DNA from: Bubalus kerabau
Lineage: Eukaryota > Chordata > Mammalia > Artiodactyla > Bovidae
DNA length: 64,000 nucleotides
Direction of reading: 5' to 3'
Assembly: GCF_029407905.1 (NCBI RefSeq)
Contig: NC_073624.1
Coordinates: forward strand, 118,048,001-118,112,000
Shown here piece after piece: positions 21,643 through 32,829 of the stretch. Made by a program: the position numbers and the translations under genes. The notes beneath the pieces were generated by a model. The model did no database searches. It saw only the letters and a program-made list of their open reading frames with translations, and had not been told where the DNA came from. Within the stretch, counting starts at the first letter, position 1. Each line of letters starts with the position of its first letter.

Positions 21643-24534
21643 TCATGTTTGACTCTTTGTGACACCATGGACTGCACAATGCCAGGCCTCCCTGTCCATC
21701 ACCAACTCCCAGGGCTTACTCAAATTCATGTCCATCGAGTTGGTGATGCCATCCAACCATTTCATCCTCTGTTGTCCCCTTCTCCTCCCACCCTCAATCA
21801 TTCCCAGCATCAGGGTCTTTTCAAATGAATAAATTCTTTGCATCAAGTGGCCAAAGTATTGGAGTTTCAGCTTCAACATCAGTCCTTCCAATGAATATTC
21901 AGGACTGATTTCCTTTAGGATGGACTAGTTGGATCTCCTTGCTGTACAAGGGACTCAAGAGTATTCTCCAACACCACAGTTCAAAAACATCAATTCATCA
22001 GCCCTCAGCTTTCTTTATAGTCCAACTCTTACATCCATACAAGACTACTGGAAAAACCATGGCTTTGACTAGATGGACCTTTGTTGGCAAAGTAATGTCT
22101 CTGCTTTTCAATATGCTGTCTAGGTTGTTCATAACTCTTTTTCCAAGGAGCAAGCATCTTTTAATTTTATGGCTGCAGTCACCATCAGCAGTGATGTTAG
22201 AGCCCAGAATTATAAAGTCTGTCACTGTTTCCCCATCTATTTGCCATAAAGTGATGGGACCGGATGCCATGATCTTAGTTTTCTGAATGTTAAGCTTTAA
22301 GCCAACTTTTTCACTCTCCTCTTTCACTTTCATCAAGTGGCTCTTTAGTTCTTCTTTGCTTTCTGCCATAAGGGTGGTGTCATCTGCATATGTGAGGTTA
22401 TTGATATTTCTCCCAGCAATCTTGATTCCAGCTTGTGCTTCATCCAGCCCAGCATTTCTCATGATGTACTCTGCATAAGTTAAATAAGCAAGATGACAAT
22501 ATACAGCCTTGACGAACTCCTTTCCCGATTTGGAACCAGTCTGTTGTTCCGTGTCCAGTTCTAACTGTTGCTTCTTGACCTGCATACAGATTTCTCAGGA
22601 GGTAGGTCAGGTGGTCTGGTATTCCCATCTCTTTCAGAATTTTCCATAGTTTGTTGTGATCCTCACAGTCAAAGGTCTTGGCATAGTTAATAAAGCAGAA
22701 GTAGATGTTTGTCTGGAACTCTCTCGCTTTTTCAATGATCCAACAGATGTTTGGCAATTTGATCTCTGGTTCCTCTGCCTTGTCTAAATCCAGCTTGAAC
22801 ATCTGGAAGTTCACGGTTCATGTGCTGTTGGAGCCTGGCTTGGAGATTTTTGAGCATTAGTTGGCTAGCATATGAGATGAGTGCAATTGTGCAGTAGTTT
22901 GAGCATTCTTTGGCATTGCTTTTCTTTGGGATTGGAATGAAAACTGACCTTTTCCAAGTCCTGTAGCCACTGCTGAGTTTTCCAAATTTGCTGACATATT
23001 TTTTAAATTTAATTTAATTTTATTTTTAAATTTTACAATATTGTATTGGTTTTGCCATATATCAAAATGAATCCACCACAGGTATACACGTGTTCCCCAT
23101 CCTGAACCCTCCTCCCACCTCCCTCCCCATCCCATCCCTCTGGGTCGTCCCAGTGCACCAGCCCCAAGCATCCAGTATCGTGCATTGAACCTGGACTGGT
23201 GACTCGTTTCATATATGATATTATACACGTTTCAATGCCATTCTCCCAAATCATCCCACCCTCTCCCTCTCCCATAGAGTCCATAAGACTGTTCTATACA
23301 TCAGTGTTGACATATTGAGTGCAACAGTTTCACAACATCATCTTTTAGGATTTGAAATAGCTCAACTGGAATTCTGTCACCTCCCTAGCTTTATTCGTAG
23401 TGATACTTCCTAAGGCCCACTTGACTTTGTATTCCAGGATGTCTGGCTCTAGGTGAGTGATCACACCATCATCATTTTCTGGGTCATGAAGATCATTTTT
23501 TTTATAGTTCTTCTGTGTATTCTTCCCACCTCCTCTTAATATCTTCTGCGTCTGTTAGGTCCATAGCATTTCTGTCCTTTATTGAGCCCATCTTTGCATG
23601 AAATGTTCCCTTGGTATCTCTAATTTTCTTGAAGAGACCTCTAGGCTTTCCCATTCTATTGTTTTCCTCTATTTCTTTGCATTCATCACTCAGGAAGGCT
23701 TTCTTATCTCTCCTTGCTATTCTTTGGAACTGTGCCTTCAGGTGGGTATGTCTTTCCTTTTCTCCTTTGCCTTTCCCTTCTCTTCTTTTTTCAGCTATTT
23801 GTAAGGTCTGCTCACGCTACCATTTTGCCTTTTTGCATCTCTTTTTCTTGGGGATGGTTTTGATCACTGCCTCCTGTACAGTGTCATGAACCTCTGTCCA
23901 TAATTCTTCAGGCACCATCTATTAGATCTAATCCCTTTAATTTCTTTGTCACTTCCACTGTATAATTGTAAGGGATTTGATTTAGGTCATACCTGAATGG
24001 TCTAGTGGTTTTCCCTACTTTCTTCAATTTAAGTCTGAATTTGGCAATAAGGAGTTCATGATCTGAGCCATAGTCAACTCCCAGTCTTGTTTTTACTGTC
24101 TGTATAGAGCTTCTTCATCTTTGGATGTAAAGAATATAATCAATCTGATTTCAGTATTGACCATCTGGTGGAGTACATGTGGAGAGTCTTCTCTTGTGTT
24201 GTTGGAAGAGGGTGTTTGCTGTGACCAGTGTGTTCTCTTGGCAAAATTCTATTAGCCTTTGCCCTGCCTCATTCTGTACTCCAAGGCCAAGTTTGCCTGT
24301 TACTCTAGATTTTTCTTGACTTCCTACTTTTGCATTCCAGTCCCCTATAAAGAAAAGGACATCTTTTTTGGGTGTTAGTTCTAGAAGGTCTTGTAGTTCT
24401 TCATATAACTTATCAACTTCAGCTTCTTCAGCATTACAGGTTGGGGCATAGACTTGGATTACTGTGATATTGAATGATTTGCCTTGGAAATGAACAGATA
24501 TCATTCTGTTGTTTTTGAGATTGCATCTGAGCAC
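21643..24534 (-). pseudogene. BovB endonuclease-RT remnant
   Basis: Reading on the minus strand: an endonuclease piece at 24151-24534 with VIQVYAPTCNAEEAE and FFIGDWNAKV (the GDxN metal-binding block) that stops at PPDGQY; an RT piece at 22440-22814 with FINYAKTFDCEDHNKLW and GVRQGCILSSCLFNL; and a C-terminal RT piece at 21998-22585 with LTYADDTTLMAES, in which YADD is intact. Frameshifts, stops and the nested L1 at 23.0-23.3 kb break the frame. It is not expressible as one protein. Confidence 0.9.
22992..23316 (-). mobile_element. Young L1 3' end nested in BovB, 9-bp TSD
   Basis: About 307 bases of bovine-type L1 3' UTR in reverse, with an A-rich tail (seen as ttttaaatttaatttaattt) at the low-coordinate end, then ttggttttgccatatatc, ctgggtcgtcccagtgcacc and gactgttctatacatc. 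The body is 23001-23307. The TSD tgacatatt is perfect at 22992-23000 and 23308-23316. Removing body plus one TSD copy restores the BovB sequence seen uninterrupted at 39.26 kb. Confidence 0.96.
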
Positions 24535-24653
24535 TGCATTTCAGACTCTTTTGCTGACTTTGATGGCTACTCCATTTCTTCTAAAGGATTCCTGCCCACA
24601 GTAGTAGATATAATGGTCATCTGAGTTTAATTCACCCATTCCAGTCCATTTCA

Positions 24654-24924
24654 GAGAAGGCAATGGCAACCCACTCCAGTACTCTTGTCTGAAAATCCCA
24701 TGGACAGAGCAGCCTGGTAGGCTGCGGTCCATGGGGTCGCTAAGAGTCGGACACAACTGAGCGTCTTCACTTTCACTTTTCACTTTCATGCACTGGAGAA
24801 GGAAGTTGCAACCCACTCCAGTGTTCTTGCCTGGAGAATCCCAGGGACGGGGGAGTTGGTGGGCTGCCTTCTATGGGGTTGCACAGAGTCAGACACGACT
24901 GAAGCAACTTAGCAGCAGCAGCAG
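24654..24924 (+). mobile_element. BOV-A2 SINE nested in BovB
   Basis: Full dimer in sense orientation with a gcagcagcagcag end. It splits the BovB endonuclease 5' region between the ccattccagtccattt and tttagttcgctgtttcc blocks, which are adjacent in the copy at 40.6 kb. Only a degenerate TSD is visible (ccatttcag against ctttttag). Confidence 0.92.
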
Positions 24925-25420
24925 TAGCCGGTACTTTTTAGTTCGCTGTTTCCTAAAATGTCAATATCCACTTTTGCCATCTCCTGTTTGGCCACTTCTA
25001 ATTTGCCTTGATTCATGTACCTAACATTCCAGGTTCCTATGCAATGTTGCTCTTTACAGCATCAGACTTATTTCCATCACCAGTCACATCCACAAATGTG
25101 TAGTGTTTTTGCTTTGGCTCCATCTCTTCATTCTTTCTGGAGTTATTTCTCCACTGATCTCTAGTAGCACACTAGGCCTCTACCAACCTGGTGAGTTCAT
25201 CTTTCAGTGTCCTATCTTTTTGCCTTTTCATACTGTTCATGGGGTAAGGATACTGAAGTGGTTACCATTCCCTTCTCCAGTGGACTACGTTTTGTCAGAA
25301 CTCTCCACCATGTCCCTACATGGCATGGCTCATAGTTTCATTGAGTTAAACAAGGCTGTGATCCATGTGATCAGATTGGTTGGTTTTCTGTGATTGTGGT
25401 TTTCATTCATGCCACTGGAG

Positions 25421-26162
25421 CAGAGGCTACATGGCACTGGAGAGACTTTGAGGAGATACCCCACATCCAAGGGCAAAAGAAAAGCCCCAGGAAGATGGTA
25501 GGAGGGGCAAAATCACATTTAGAATCAAACCCCATACCTGCCAGAGACACTCAAAGGGCTCAAACAAACCTTGTGCACACCAGGACCCAGAGACCCCACA
25601 GAGACTGAGACAGAACTGTATTTTGGTGTCTCCTGAGGAGGTACGGGTCAGCAGTGGCCTGTTACAGGGGTAGGGGCTCTGGGTGCAGCAGACCTGGGTA
25701 TGGCATAAGCCCTCTTGGAGGAGGTTGCCATTAACCCCACCATAGGCCCGCCAGAACTTACACAGGACTGGGAAACAGACTCTTGGAGGGCACAAACAGA
25801 ACCTTGTGCACCAGGACCCATGAGAAAGGAGCAGCGACCCCACAAGAGACTGACCCAGACTTGCTGTGAGTGTCCAGGAGTCTCTGGCGGAGGCGTGGGT
25901 CGGCGGTGGCCTGCTGCAGGGCTGGGGGCCCTGAGTGTAGCAGTGCCTGCATGGGACCTTCTGAAGGAGGTCACCATTATCTTCTTTACCTCCACTGTAG
26001 TTTGGCCTCAGGTCAAATAATGGGGAGGAACACATCCCAGCTCAAGAGAAAATTGGATTAAAGGTTTACTGAGCATGGCCCTGTCCATCAGAACAAGACC
26101 CAGTTTCCCCCTCAGTCAGTGTCTCCCAGCAGGAAGCTTCCATAAGCCTCTTATCCTTCTCC
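25421..26162 (+). repeat. Inverted GC-rich BovB 5' leader with two related units
   Basis: The most GC-rich part of the window. Two imperfect units of about 200-230 bases follow each other, at about 25540-25747 and 25772-26000. Both contain accttgtgcac.accaggaccc, gaccccacagagactga or its variant, gtgtct/gtgtcc.ctg..gaggggt, ggtc.gc.gtggcctg and a gaggaggt..ccatta block. In plus orientation it starts gaggagataccccacatcc, the same as the 5' leader of BovB. I infer it is the retroelement promoter/leader, inverted during insertion. Its open frames on both strands (up to 202 codons) look incidental. Confidence 0.65.
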
Positions 26163-26169
26163 ATTAGGA

Positions 26170-26542
26170 CCTAGCTACCAATCAACGGGATAGATGGAAA
26201 GGACCTTAAGCAGCTCAGTAATTAAGTTTATTGAGATACAGAAACCCAGGAGAATTAATAATATGAAATCCTGAACAACCAACTGTTGGCCTAGAGCTTT
26301 TTAAATAGTGTTGCCAGGTGCTGAGAAGGGACAGAGTTTGCAGGTGGGAATTAAGTAGTCCCAGCTGGGAACATTGGAGGGCTTCATGAAAAGCGTGCCA
26401 AGCACTCAGTGCAATTACTTTTTCCAAATTTTTTTTCCTGTGGCTGCCAAATTAAAGAGGTGCTAAAGAGGAATGTGGAAGAAAAATGCGTTTGGGATTC
26501 ATGGAGATTTGCATTTAAAACTTGTCTCTCCCACTTACTGCT
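26170..26542. other. No recognised feature
   Basis: Ordinary single-copy-looking DNA with no recognised repeat. Confidence 0.45.
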
Positions 26543-26772
26543 TATGTGTACTTTGATGTTATTGTTGCTAAGTCATATCTGTCTCTTCTGTGAACTCATG
26601 GACTGTAGCCTCCCAGGCATCCTCTGCCATGGAATTCTCCAGGCAAGAATACTGGAGTGGGTAGCCATTCCCTTCTCCACGGGATCTTCCTGACCCAGGG
26701 GTTGAGCCCACGTCTCCTGCATTGCAGGCGGATTCTTTACCACTGAGCCACCAGGGAAACTATGTGAACTTT
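26543..26772 (-). mobile_element. Bov-tA SINE with TSD
   Basis: Reverse orientation, body about 26555-26760, with BovA block then tRNA-like head (ctgacccaggggttgagccc, ttaccactgagccaccaggg). The TSD is tatgtgtacttt at 26543-26554 and tatgtgaacttt at 26761-26772, one mismatch. Confidence 0.93.
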
Positions 26773-27661
26773 ATCAAACCTCATAATAGTATCTAATGAA
26801 AAGGACTAATTTTAGAAATAAAATAAGTAAAGCAAATATGTAAGCTTTTGGTTCAATGCTTGAAACAAAAATTGCACTTAGTAAATGATAAATTTAATTA
26901 TTATGGATGGAACAAGAGGTTGTATAGTATTCTCTCTCTTGCTACCAACTGGTGATAGAAGAGGAAGGTGTACTGATCCCTAGCTTCACTGCGCAAAATT
27001 GGACAAACAAACACACAAAAACAGCAAGTGAAACAAAAGTCTTCTTGTGATATAAAAACTGCTTGGTGGTAGCCTGCTTCTGAAGTTTGTTTTCGCAGTG
27101 AGAGATGGGTCCCGTACCTAATGCTGAGTTATAAGATCTACCAGGTGGATTGAGAGTTCAACTTAGCTGGTGTCCCAACTTTTGTGGGAAAAGTTAAATG
27201 CAAATGAGATCTTATATTCTGCAAATTTGAGGCCCGCAGGCTACTAGGAGGAAAACATTAAGCTGTATGATAGTGAAACTGTGTTGACGCTTCCAATTTT
27301 AAATGCCAAAAAATGTCATTCACATTTACACTGGGCCGAGAATCTCACCCATCTGGGAATCTGACAGAAATAGGAATTATATGTAATTGAAATATGTAAA
27401 CTGTGGACTGAAAATAAGAGAGGAGCAAAATAATTACAAAATTAATTCCATCCCAATTATATCACCATGTAAACAAGGTTTTATTTTTTTTAAATATTAG
27501 CATTTTTTCCTTGATGTTCTTCAACTCTTGATTTCCATATTTGTATTTGTATTCCATATTGCGTATTTGTATACCATGCATATTTGTAGTTATAAAAAAG
27601 GCAATCTATTAAAGCTGGAAAATATTTTTGTGTTGATAATTTACTTTTGTTCACCTTTTTT
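26773..27661. other. No recognised feature
   Basis: AT-rich. Short tandem-like tatttgta motifs at about 27537-27590. No repeat family recognised. Confidence 0.45.
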
Positions 27662-27850
27662 CATTTGACTTTTGCAGCAACTCTTTGAGTTTTGAAGGGC
27701 ATATGATATTCCCATTTTATGCTAAAAACCTGAAGTTCAGAGAGTTCTTAAGAATTGCCCAAGTTCACACAGCAGATAAGTCAAGATCTAGACTGCAGTT
27801 TCTCACTCCAGAAGAAGCAGGGTTTCTGATCCATTATTCGAACATAGTTT
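27662..27850 (-). mobile_element. MIR SINE
   Basis: Reverse orientation core: gatattcccattttatgc, aacctgaagttcagagag, attgcccaagttcacacagc, agatctagactgcag. Old and diverged. Confidence 0.8.
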
Positions 27851-28232
27851 CTAACAGCTCAAGGCCACATCTCTAGAATGACCCTAGTCCCCCTTACAGT
27901 GCTTGCCTGAGAAAACTCAAAGCTGTTTGTTTCAGAGGACACTGAAGAAGATAAATCCCCTCTCCCAGTCTCTTTGGCAGAATGGCAGTCTAACTTAGAT
28001 AAATGCTAGTTAGCACATAGGTTTCACAGGCTCCAACACGCCCTTTCTGCTTTTTGTACTTCTCACTTCCCTGACTTTACTGAAACTCCACTCACCCGCC
28101 TCCCCATTCCTTCATCCTTCTTTTACAATGCCCAGTCTTCTCTTTACAAGTTGAAATTGAGTTCAGTTAACACTGGACAGTTTCTTCCCTGTTGCCATAG
28201 TATCTTGTTGATTAAAATCTGTTCTTATATAT
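27851..28232. other. No recognised feature
   Basis: Ordinary DNA. No recognised repeat until the TA run preceding the next SINE. Confidence 0.45.
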
Positions 28233-28514
28233 GCATATATATATATGCTGCTGCTAAGTTGCTTCAGTCATATCTGATTCTGTGCGACCCCATAGACGGC
28301 AGCCCACCAGGCTCCTCCGTCCCTGGGATTTTCCAGGCAAGAACACTGGAGTGGGTTGCCATTTCCTTCTCCAATGAATGAAAGTGAAAAGTGAAAGTGA
28401 AGTCACTCAGTCGTGTCCAACTCTGTGCGACCCCATGGACTGCAGCCTACCAGGCTCCTCCGTCCATGGGATTTTCCAAGCAAGAGTACTGGAGTGGGGT
28501 GCCATTGCCTTTTC

Positions 28515-28562
<48 letters not shown>
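28233..28562 (-). mobile_element. BOV-A2 SINE flanked by TA-rich TSD and (AT)n
   Basis: Full dimer in reverse, body about 28247-28516. The flanks share gcatatatatatat (28233-28246 and from 28517), so the insertion went into a TA-rich target. The right copy has expanded to about 22 at repeats (28519-28562). Confidence 0.9.
28519..28562. repeat. (AT)22 microsatellite
   Basis: Uninterrupted at dinucleotides, beginning inside the right TSD copy of the adjacent BOV-A2. The left copy is only about six units, so expansion followed the insertion. Confidence 0.95.
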
Positions 28563-28567
<5 letters not shown>

Positions 28568-29323
28568 TACATAAATCTGTCTCATCACTCTAACTAGTGT
28601 TCAATTTGGTTTACCTTTAACAATAACCACTAGTTTGAGAATAATTAAAGCTTTGAATATATAAGCCTACCTGGCTTTGTTGTGCTTGTCTTTATCAAGT
28701 TTCAGATACTGATTTTTTTTTTCTAACTGAAGGTTTATGACAATCCTGCATCAAACAAGTCTATTGGTGCGATTTTCTCAAGAGCATTGGCTTACTTTGT
28801 GTTTGTGTCATACTTTGATAATTCTCACTATATTTTAAATGTTTCATTAATATTATATTTATTATGGTGATTCATGATAAGTAATCTTTGATTTATTACC
28901 ATGACTTGTTTAAGGTTCAGCAATTTTAGCAGTAAGGTACTTTTTACTTAAGGCAGAAACCAAAAAATTCCAGTGTCTTGTTTTATGGCAATGTTCACTT
29001 TATTGCTGTGGTTTGAAACCTACTGAAATATCTTTCAGTAGGTATGCCTGTGTTAACTGTTGGTAAAGATAGGCACCAGAGAAAACTCTTCCACACTTCT
29101 GGCAGGACCATCATTTGTGTTATAAATTGGACAGTTTACAACATCTACATGTTGTAAGTGTCCTTACCCTGTGGCTCAGCATTTCTTCTCCTGTTCTTTT
29201 TGGGCTTCCTTACCTGGATAATTATCTACAAAATACCGTTGCAAACATGCTTCAGGATTCTACATGTGTCAAAAAGCTAGGTATATAAAAACAAGGGAAG
29301 GCACAAAACGCCTCTGGTGCGTT
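28563..29323. other. No recognised feature
   Basis: AT-rich with no recognised repeat. Confidence 0.45.
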
Positions 29324-29562
29324 CATAATAGTCATATACATGCATGCTGAGGCCGGTCTGACTCTTTGTGACCCCAGTGATTGTCTCCTGCCACGCTTCT
29401 CTGTAAATGGAATTTTCCAGGCAAGAACGCTGGAGTGGGTTGCCATTTCTTTCTCTAGGGGATCTTCCTATCCCAGTGATTGAACCCACGTCTCTTGCAT
29501 CTCCTGCATTGGAAGGTGGATTCTTTATCATTGGGCCACCTGGAAAACCCATAATATTCACA
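29324..29562 (-). mobile_element. Bov-tA SINE with TSD
   Basis: Reverse orientation, body about 29337-29549: a shortened BovA block, then a tRNA-like head (cccagtgattgaacccacg, tgggccacctgg). The TSD is cataatagtcata at 29324-29336 and cataatattcaca at 29550-29562, two mismatches. Confidence 0.88.
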
Positions 29563-31634
29563 CAGTGGAAAGTTTTATAATAATACAGATGAATGAACCA
29601 TAGCTGCATTTATCAATATTAGTGAATCTCACAAGCATAATATTGCTTTATTTATACAATTCATACAATATACCATTGGTATAAATTTTAAATTGCTTGC
29701 CAAATAAACAATAAAAATAACAATATAAAGTATATAAAGAAAATAGAGAAAGAACAAGAGGGGAAAATGGAAACTAATTTTAGGACGCTGGTTCTCTTAG
29801 GTCATGAGGAGGAATCCAAGAAGGGAAATATCTTCTCCTGGGTGATAGGTACAGCAATCTATTAGAATACTTTTTAAAATAAATTGTATAATTTATGTGT
29901 GCTAAAAGTGAAATTGAAGTCATATGTCATAAATTTGATTTTTGAAATTTTAACCTAATATTCAGAAATTATGAAAAATGGTTATTTCTTATACAGTTGA
30001 GTTTTTAAACTAAAGTGCATCCCCTTAACGTATCAGTTTTGAGCTCTCAGCAAGTTCACAAAATCTTTGTAGTAAGCAGATTCCTCTCCCTCCACCCACC
30101 CATCCTCACTGAAGAGAGAATGTTTATTCTCTGGAAAAGTTACACAGGAAAGACTCTGGGCAGGGAGAGAGAATTGTGGTGAAAGCTTTAACAAAACTTA
30201 ACAAAAATGGATACACTCCACCATGGGAGTCTAACTCAGAGAACAAGAATGGTTAGGAGCTCGCTGTCTTTCATCCCACCTCCTGACAGGCAGAACTGAA
30301 GTTTCATTTAAAGAAAAACTGAAAAGTATAAGAATACACCTTACTAACAAGACCTTTCAGTAAATAAAAAGATCACCAAATGACCCTACAAGAAAGACCA
30401 CAGAATTTGCAATAGTGACTTACTCTTAAATATGAGGGAACAGCCAAGTATTTTCAAACCATGAAGAAATTCTCTAACATTAATAAATGAGATTTTATAA
30501 AGAAAGAAACCCTAAGCTCCTTCTCATAACAGAAGTTAAGAGGTTGGGCAGAGGGAATGTTGAACTAAGCTTATTTTTTCATAAAATAAAAGAAATAAAA
30601 GATTGAACTCTTGCAAACATGCATATATATATATGTTCCAATATTTCTATCTTTTACTCAGGGATTGAAAAATCAGAAGACTTTGACATTTAAAGAGTAT
30701 TTTAAAAGTTTTATCATTATTTTAAATATATTTATCTTACTGATGAAATTAATTATGTGATTATGTTAGGAAATATTACTACCTTTATATAAAACCAAAT
30801 TTAGATTTATTTTGGGTTATTTTATACCTTAATATCTTTGCTATCCTCCTTGTCATCCAATTACTTTTCACATTTCAAATTCGTATTTGTCTATTACCCT
30901 TTAATGAATTTTGATTCCTAATTTGTAGAGGCTATGCCTTCTTGCTTCATAATGATTACTGTTTTGAGGCACATTTTCTTTAGTTTCTTAATAATTAGTA
31001 AATAATAAATTATTCACTAATAAATAATCAGTAAATATTTAGTAAATAAATTTCAGGGCTTTCATTTGCTCTATGTCTCCAAGATGCTGTTTCTTCCTTT
31101 ACCTTATAGTAATTCTTCCAAGGCCTGTGGTTTATTTTTGGCTCTGTATCTGTTCTTCAAGGACACAGTGAGACAGAGTGGCAGCTAAGCTTGGCATATT
31201 CTGTTATTCAGGTCGTTCAGATGAATTTTTGGTCAAGTATTTTTAAATTACTTTTCGCAGTAAGCTTGTTTCATTTCTGTGTAAGACTTGAAGCTGGACA
31301 GCATGTTGATACTCATGTGTGACCAAGTAGGACTTAATGTTCCTCTGAGATTTGGCTAAACTTTAAACAACCTTCTTCCTGACTTGGCTCCTGACCTGGC
31401 TCCTGACCTCCTTTACTTTAGAAAGCTTGTAATTTTAAATTCCCTCTGCCCCTTGGAGATATAATGTTTTAAAGGCCTCATGCCAATTTTACAGCCCACA
31501 AATGTATTTTTTTAGTAAGTTGGGAGCCATCTTTTGAAATGTAATAATCAAGAAAAATACTCAAGGTACTTCTTGAGAAGTACCTTGTTCATTGTTGGAA
31601 AAGTATCTCCTGTCATAAAAACATGAGAGTTCAC
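29563..31634. other. No recognised feature, 2 kb
   Basis: Mostly AT-rich single-copy-looking DNA. A short cluster of related ttagtaaata-type words lies at 30985-31050, and a 12-base unit ggctcctgacct is repeated about three times at 31380-31409. No transposon or gene recognised. Confidence 0.45.
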
Positions 31635-31839
31635 TTCTCCTTAAAAAGGGAAGTCTGACTCTTTGCAACCCCGTGGACTGTAGCCCACCTGGCTCCTCTG
31701 TCCATGGGATTCTCCAGGCAAGAATACTGGAGTGGGTTGCCATTTCCTTCTCCAGGGGAATCTTCCTGACCCAGGGATTAAACCAGGTCTCCCACATTGC
31801 AGGCAGATACTTTAACCTCTGAGCCACCAGTTCTCCTTA
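31635..31839 (-). mobile_element. Bov-tA SINE with 9-bp TSD
   Basis: Reverse orientation, body 31644-31830: BovA block, then tRNA-like head (ccctgacccagggattaaacc-like; ctctgagccaccag). The TSD ttctcctta is at 31635-31643 and 31831-31839. Confidence 0.92.
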
Positions 31840-32066
31840 GGACAAGGCTAATAAGCAAACGTAGATGGCCTACAATTCCCCTGCCCCCACTCATCTAAAA
31901 ATCACACCAGCCCTTGGTTACACTGGATTGAGCTCAGACCTCACTCCTTTATAGCAATAATAACTTTGGTGTAGTTTTCGCTTTGACAGGTGTTATGACT
32001 CACTTATGTGTAGAAAGATTATGCTGACTTCAGATGACATGGTCACTTGCTATTAATCTAACTATA

Positions 32067-32300
32067 CTAGGTGGCACAGTATTAAAAAAAAAAAAACAAA
32101 AAAAAACAAAACACCTGCTAATGCAGGAGACACAAGAGACACGGGTTTGATCCCTGGGTCAGGAAGATACCCTGGAGGAGGACATGGCAACCCACTCCAG
32201 CATTCTTGCCTGGGAAATGCCATAGACAGTGGAGTTTGATGGGCTACAGCCCTTGAGATTGCAAAGAGCTGGCCATGTGAGGACACACACAGAGCTACAT
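32067..32300 (+). mobile_element. Bov-tA SINE with A-rich insertion in its head
   Basis: Sense orientation: ctaggtggcacagtatt, then a long A-rich stretch at about 32083-32110, then aatgcaggagac, gggtttgatccctgggtcag and the BovA body to gcaaagagctgg. It resembles the copy at 407-640, where A-rich sequence sits at the same place in the tRNA-like head. No clear TSD. A BovB follows almost directly. Confidence 0.88.
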
Positions 32301-32308
32301 ATCCAACT

Positions 32309-32829
32309 TGCTGCTGTTACTCAGTTACTAAGTTGCGTCCGAGTTTTTGTGACCCCCATGAACTGCAGCACACTGGGCCTCCCTGTCCTTCTCTATCTCT
32401 TGGAGTTTGCTCAAACTCATGTCCAGTGAGTCTGTGATGTTATACAACCTTCTTGTCCTCTGTCACCCCCTTCTCCTCCTGCCATTAATCTTTCCCAGCA
32501 TCAGGGTCTTTTCCAATGAGGCAGTTCTTTGCATCAAGTGGCCAAAGTATTGTAGCTTCAACTTCAGCATCAGTCCTTCCAGTGAATATTCAGGGTTGAT
32601 TTCCTTTAGGATGGACTTGTTGGATCCCCTTGCAGTCCAAGGGGCTCTCAAGAGTCTTCTATAGCATCACACTTTGAAAGCATCAATTCTTTGGTGCTCA
32701 GCCTTCTTTATGGTCCAACTCTCACATCCATACATGACTACTAGAAAAACCATAGCTTTGACTATATAGACCTTTGTCAACAAAGTGATGTCTCCGCTTT
32801 TTAATTCGTTATCTAATTAGTCATAGCAA
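32309..32829 (-). mobile_element. BovB LINE, 5'-truncated 3' end
   Basis: About 520 bases in reverse, with blocks ctgtccttctctatct, cccagcatcagggtcttttcc, agtggccaaagtattg and gtccaactctcacatccatac. More diverged than the copies at 38-44 kb. No TSD seen. Confidence 0.9.

Larger units (their letters stand above)
21612..26169 (-). mobile_element. Long BovB LINE with inverted 5' part
   Basis: A minus-strand BovB whose 3' tail lies at about 21620 and whose colinear part reaches 25420. It carries a nested L1 (23001-23307) and a nested BOV-A2 (24654-24924). From 25421 to about 26162 lies a GC-rich BovB-type 5' leader in plus orientation. Its outer end (ccttatccttctcc) is the part that, as I recall the family, normally joins the start of the colinear block. 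That is the layout expected of twin priming. The short repeat attagga at 21612-21618 and 26163-26169 brackets everything and is the probable TSD. Confidence 0.78.

Noticed and set aside
25427..26035. 202-codon minus-strand frame and 101-codon plus-strand frame in GC-rich DNA
   Set aside because: The frames lie over the inverted BovB leader. High GC lowers stop frequency on both strands. The composition (Ser/Cys/Pro/Leu) shows no domain and no splice or start context.
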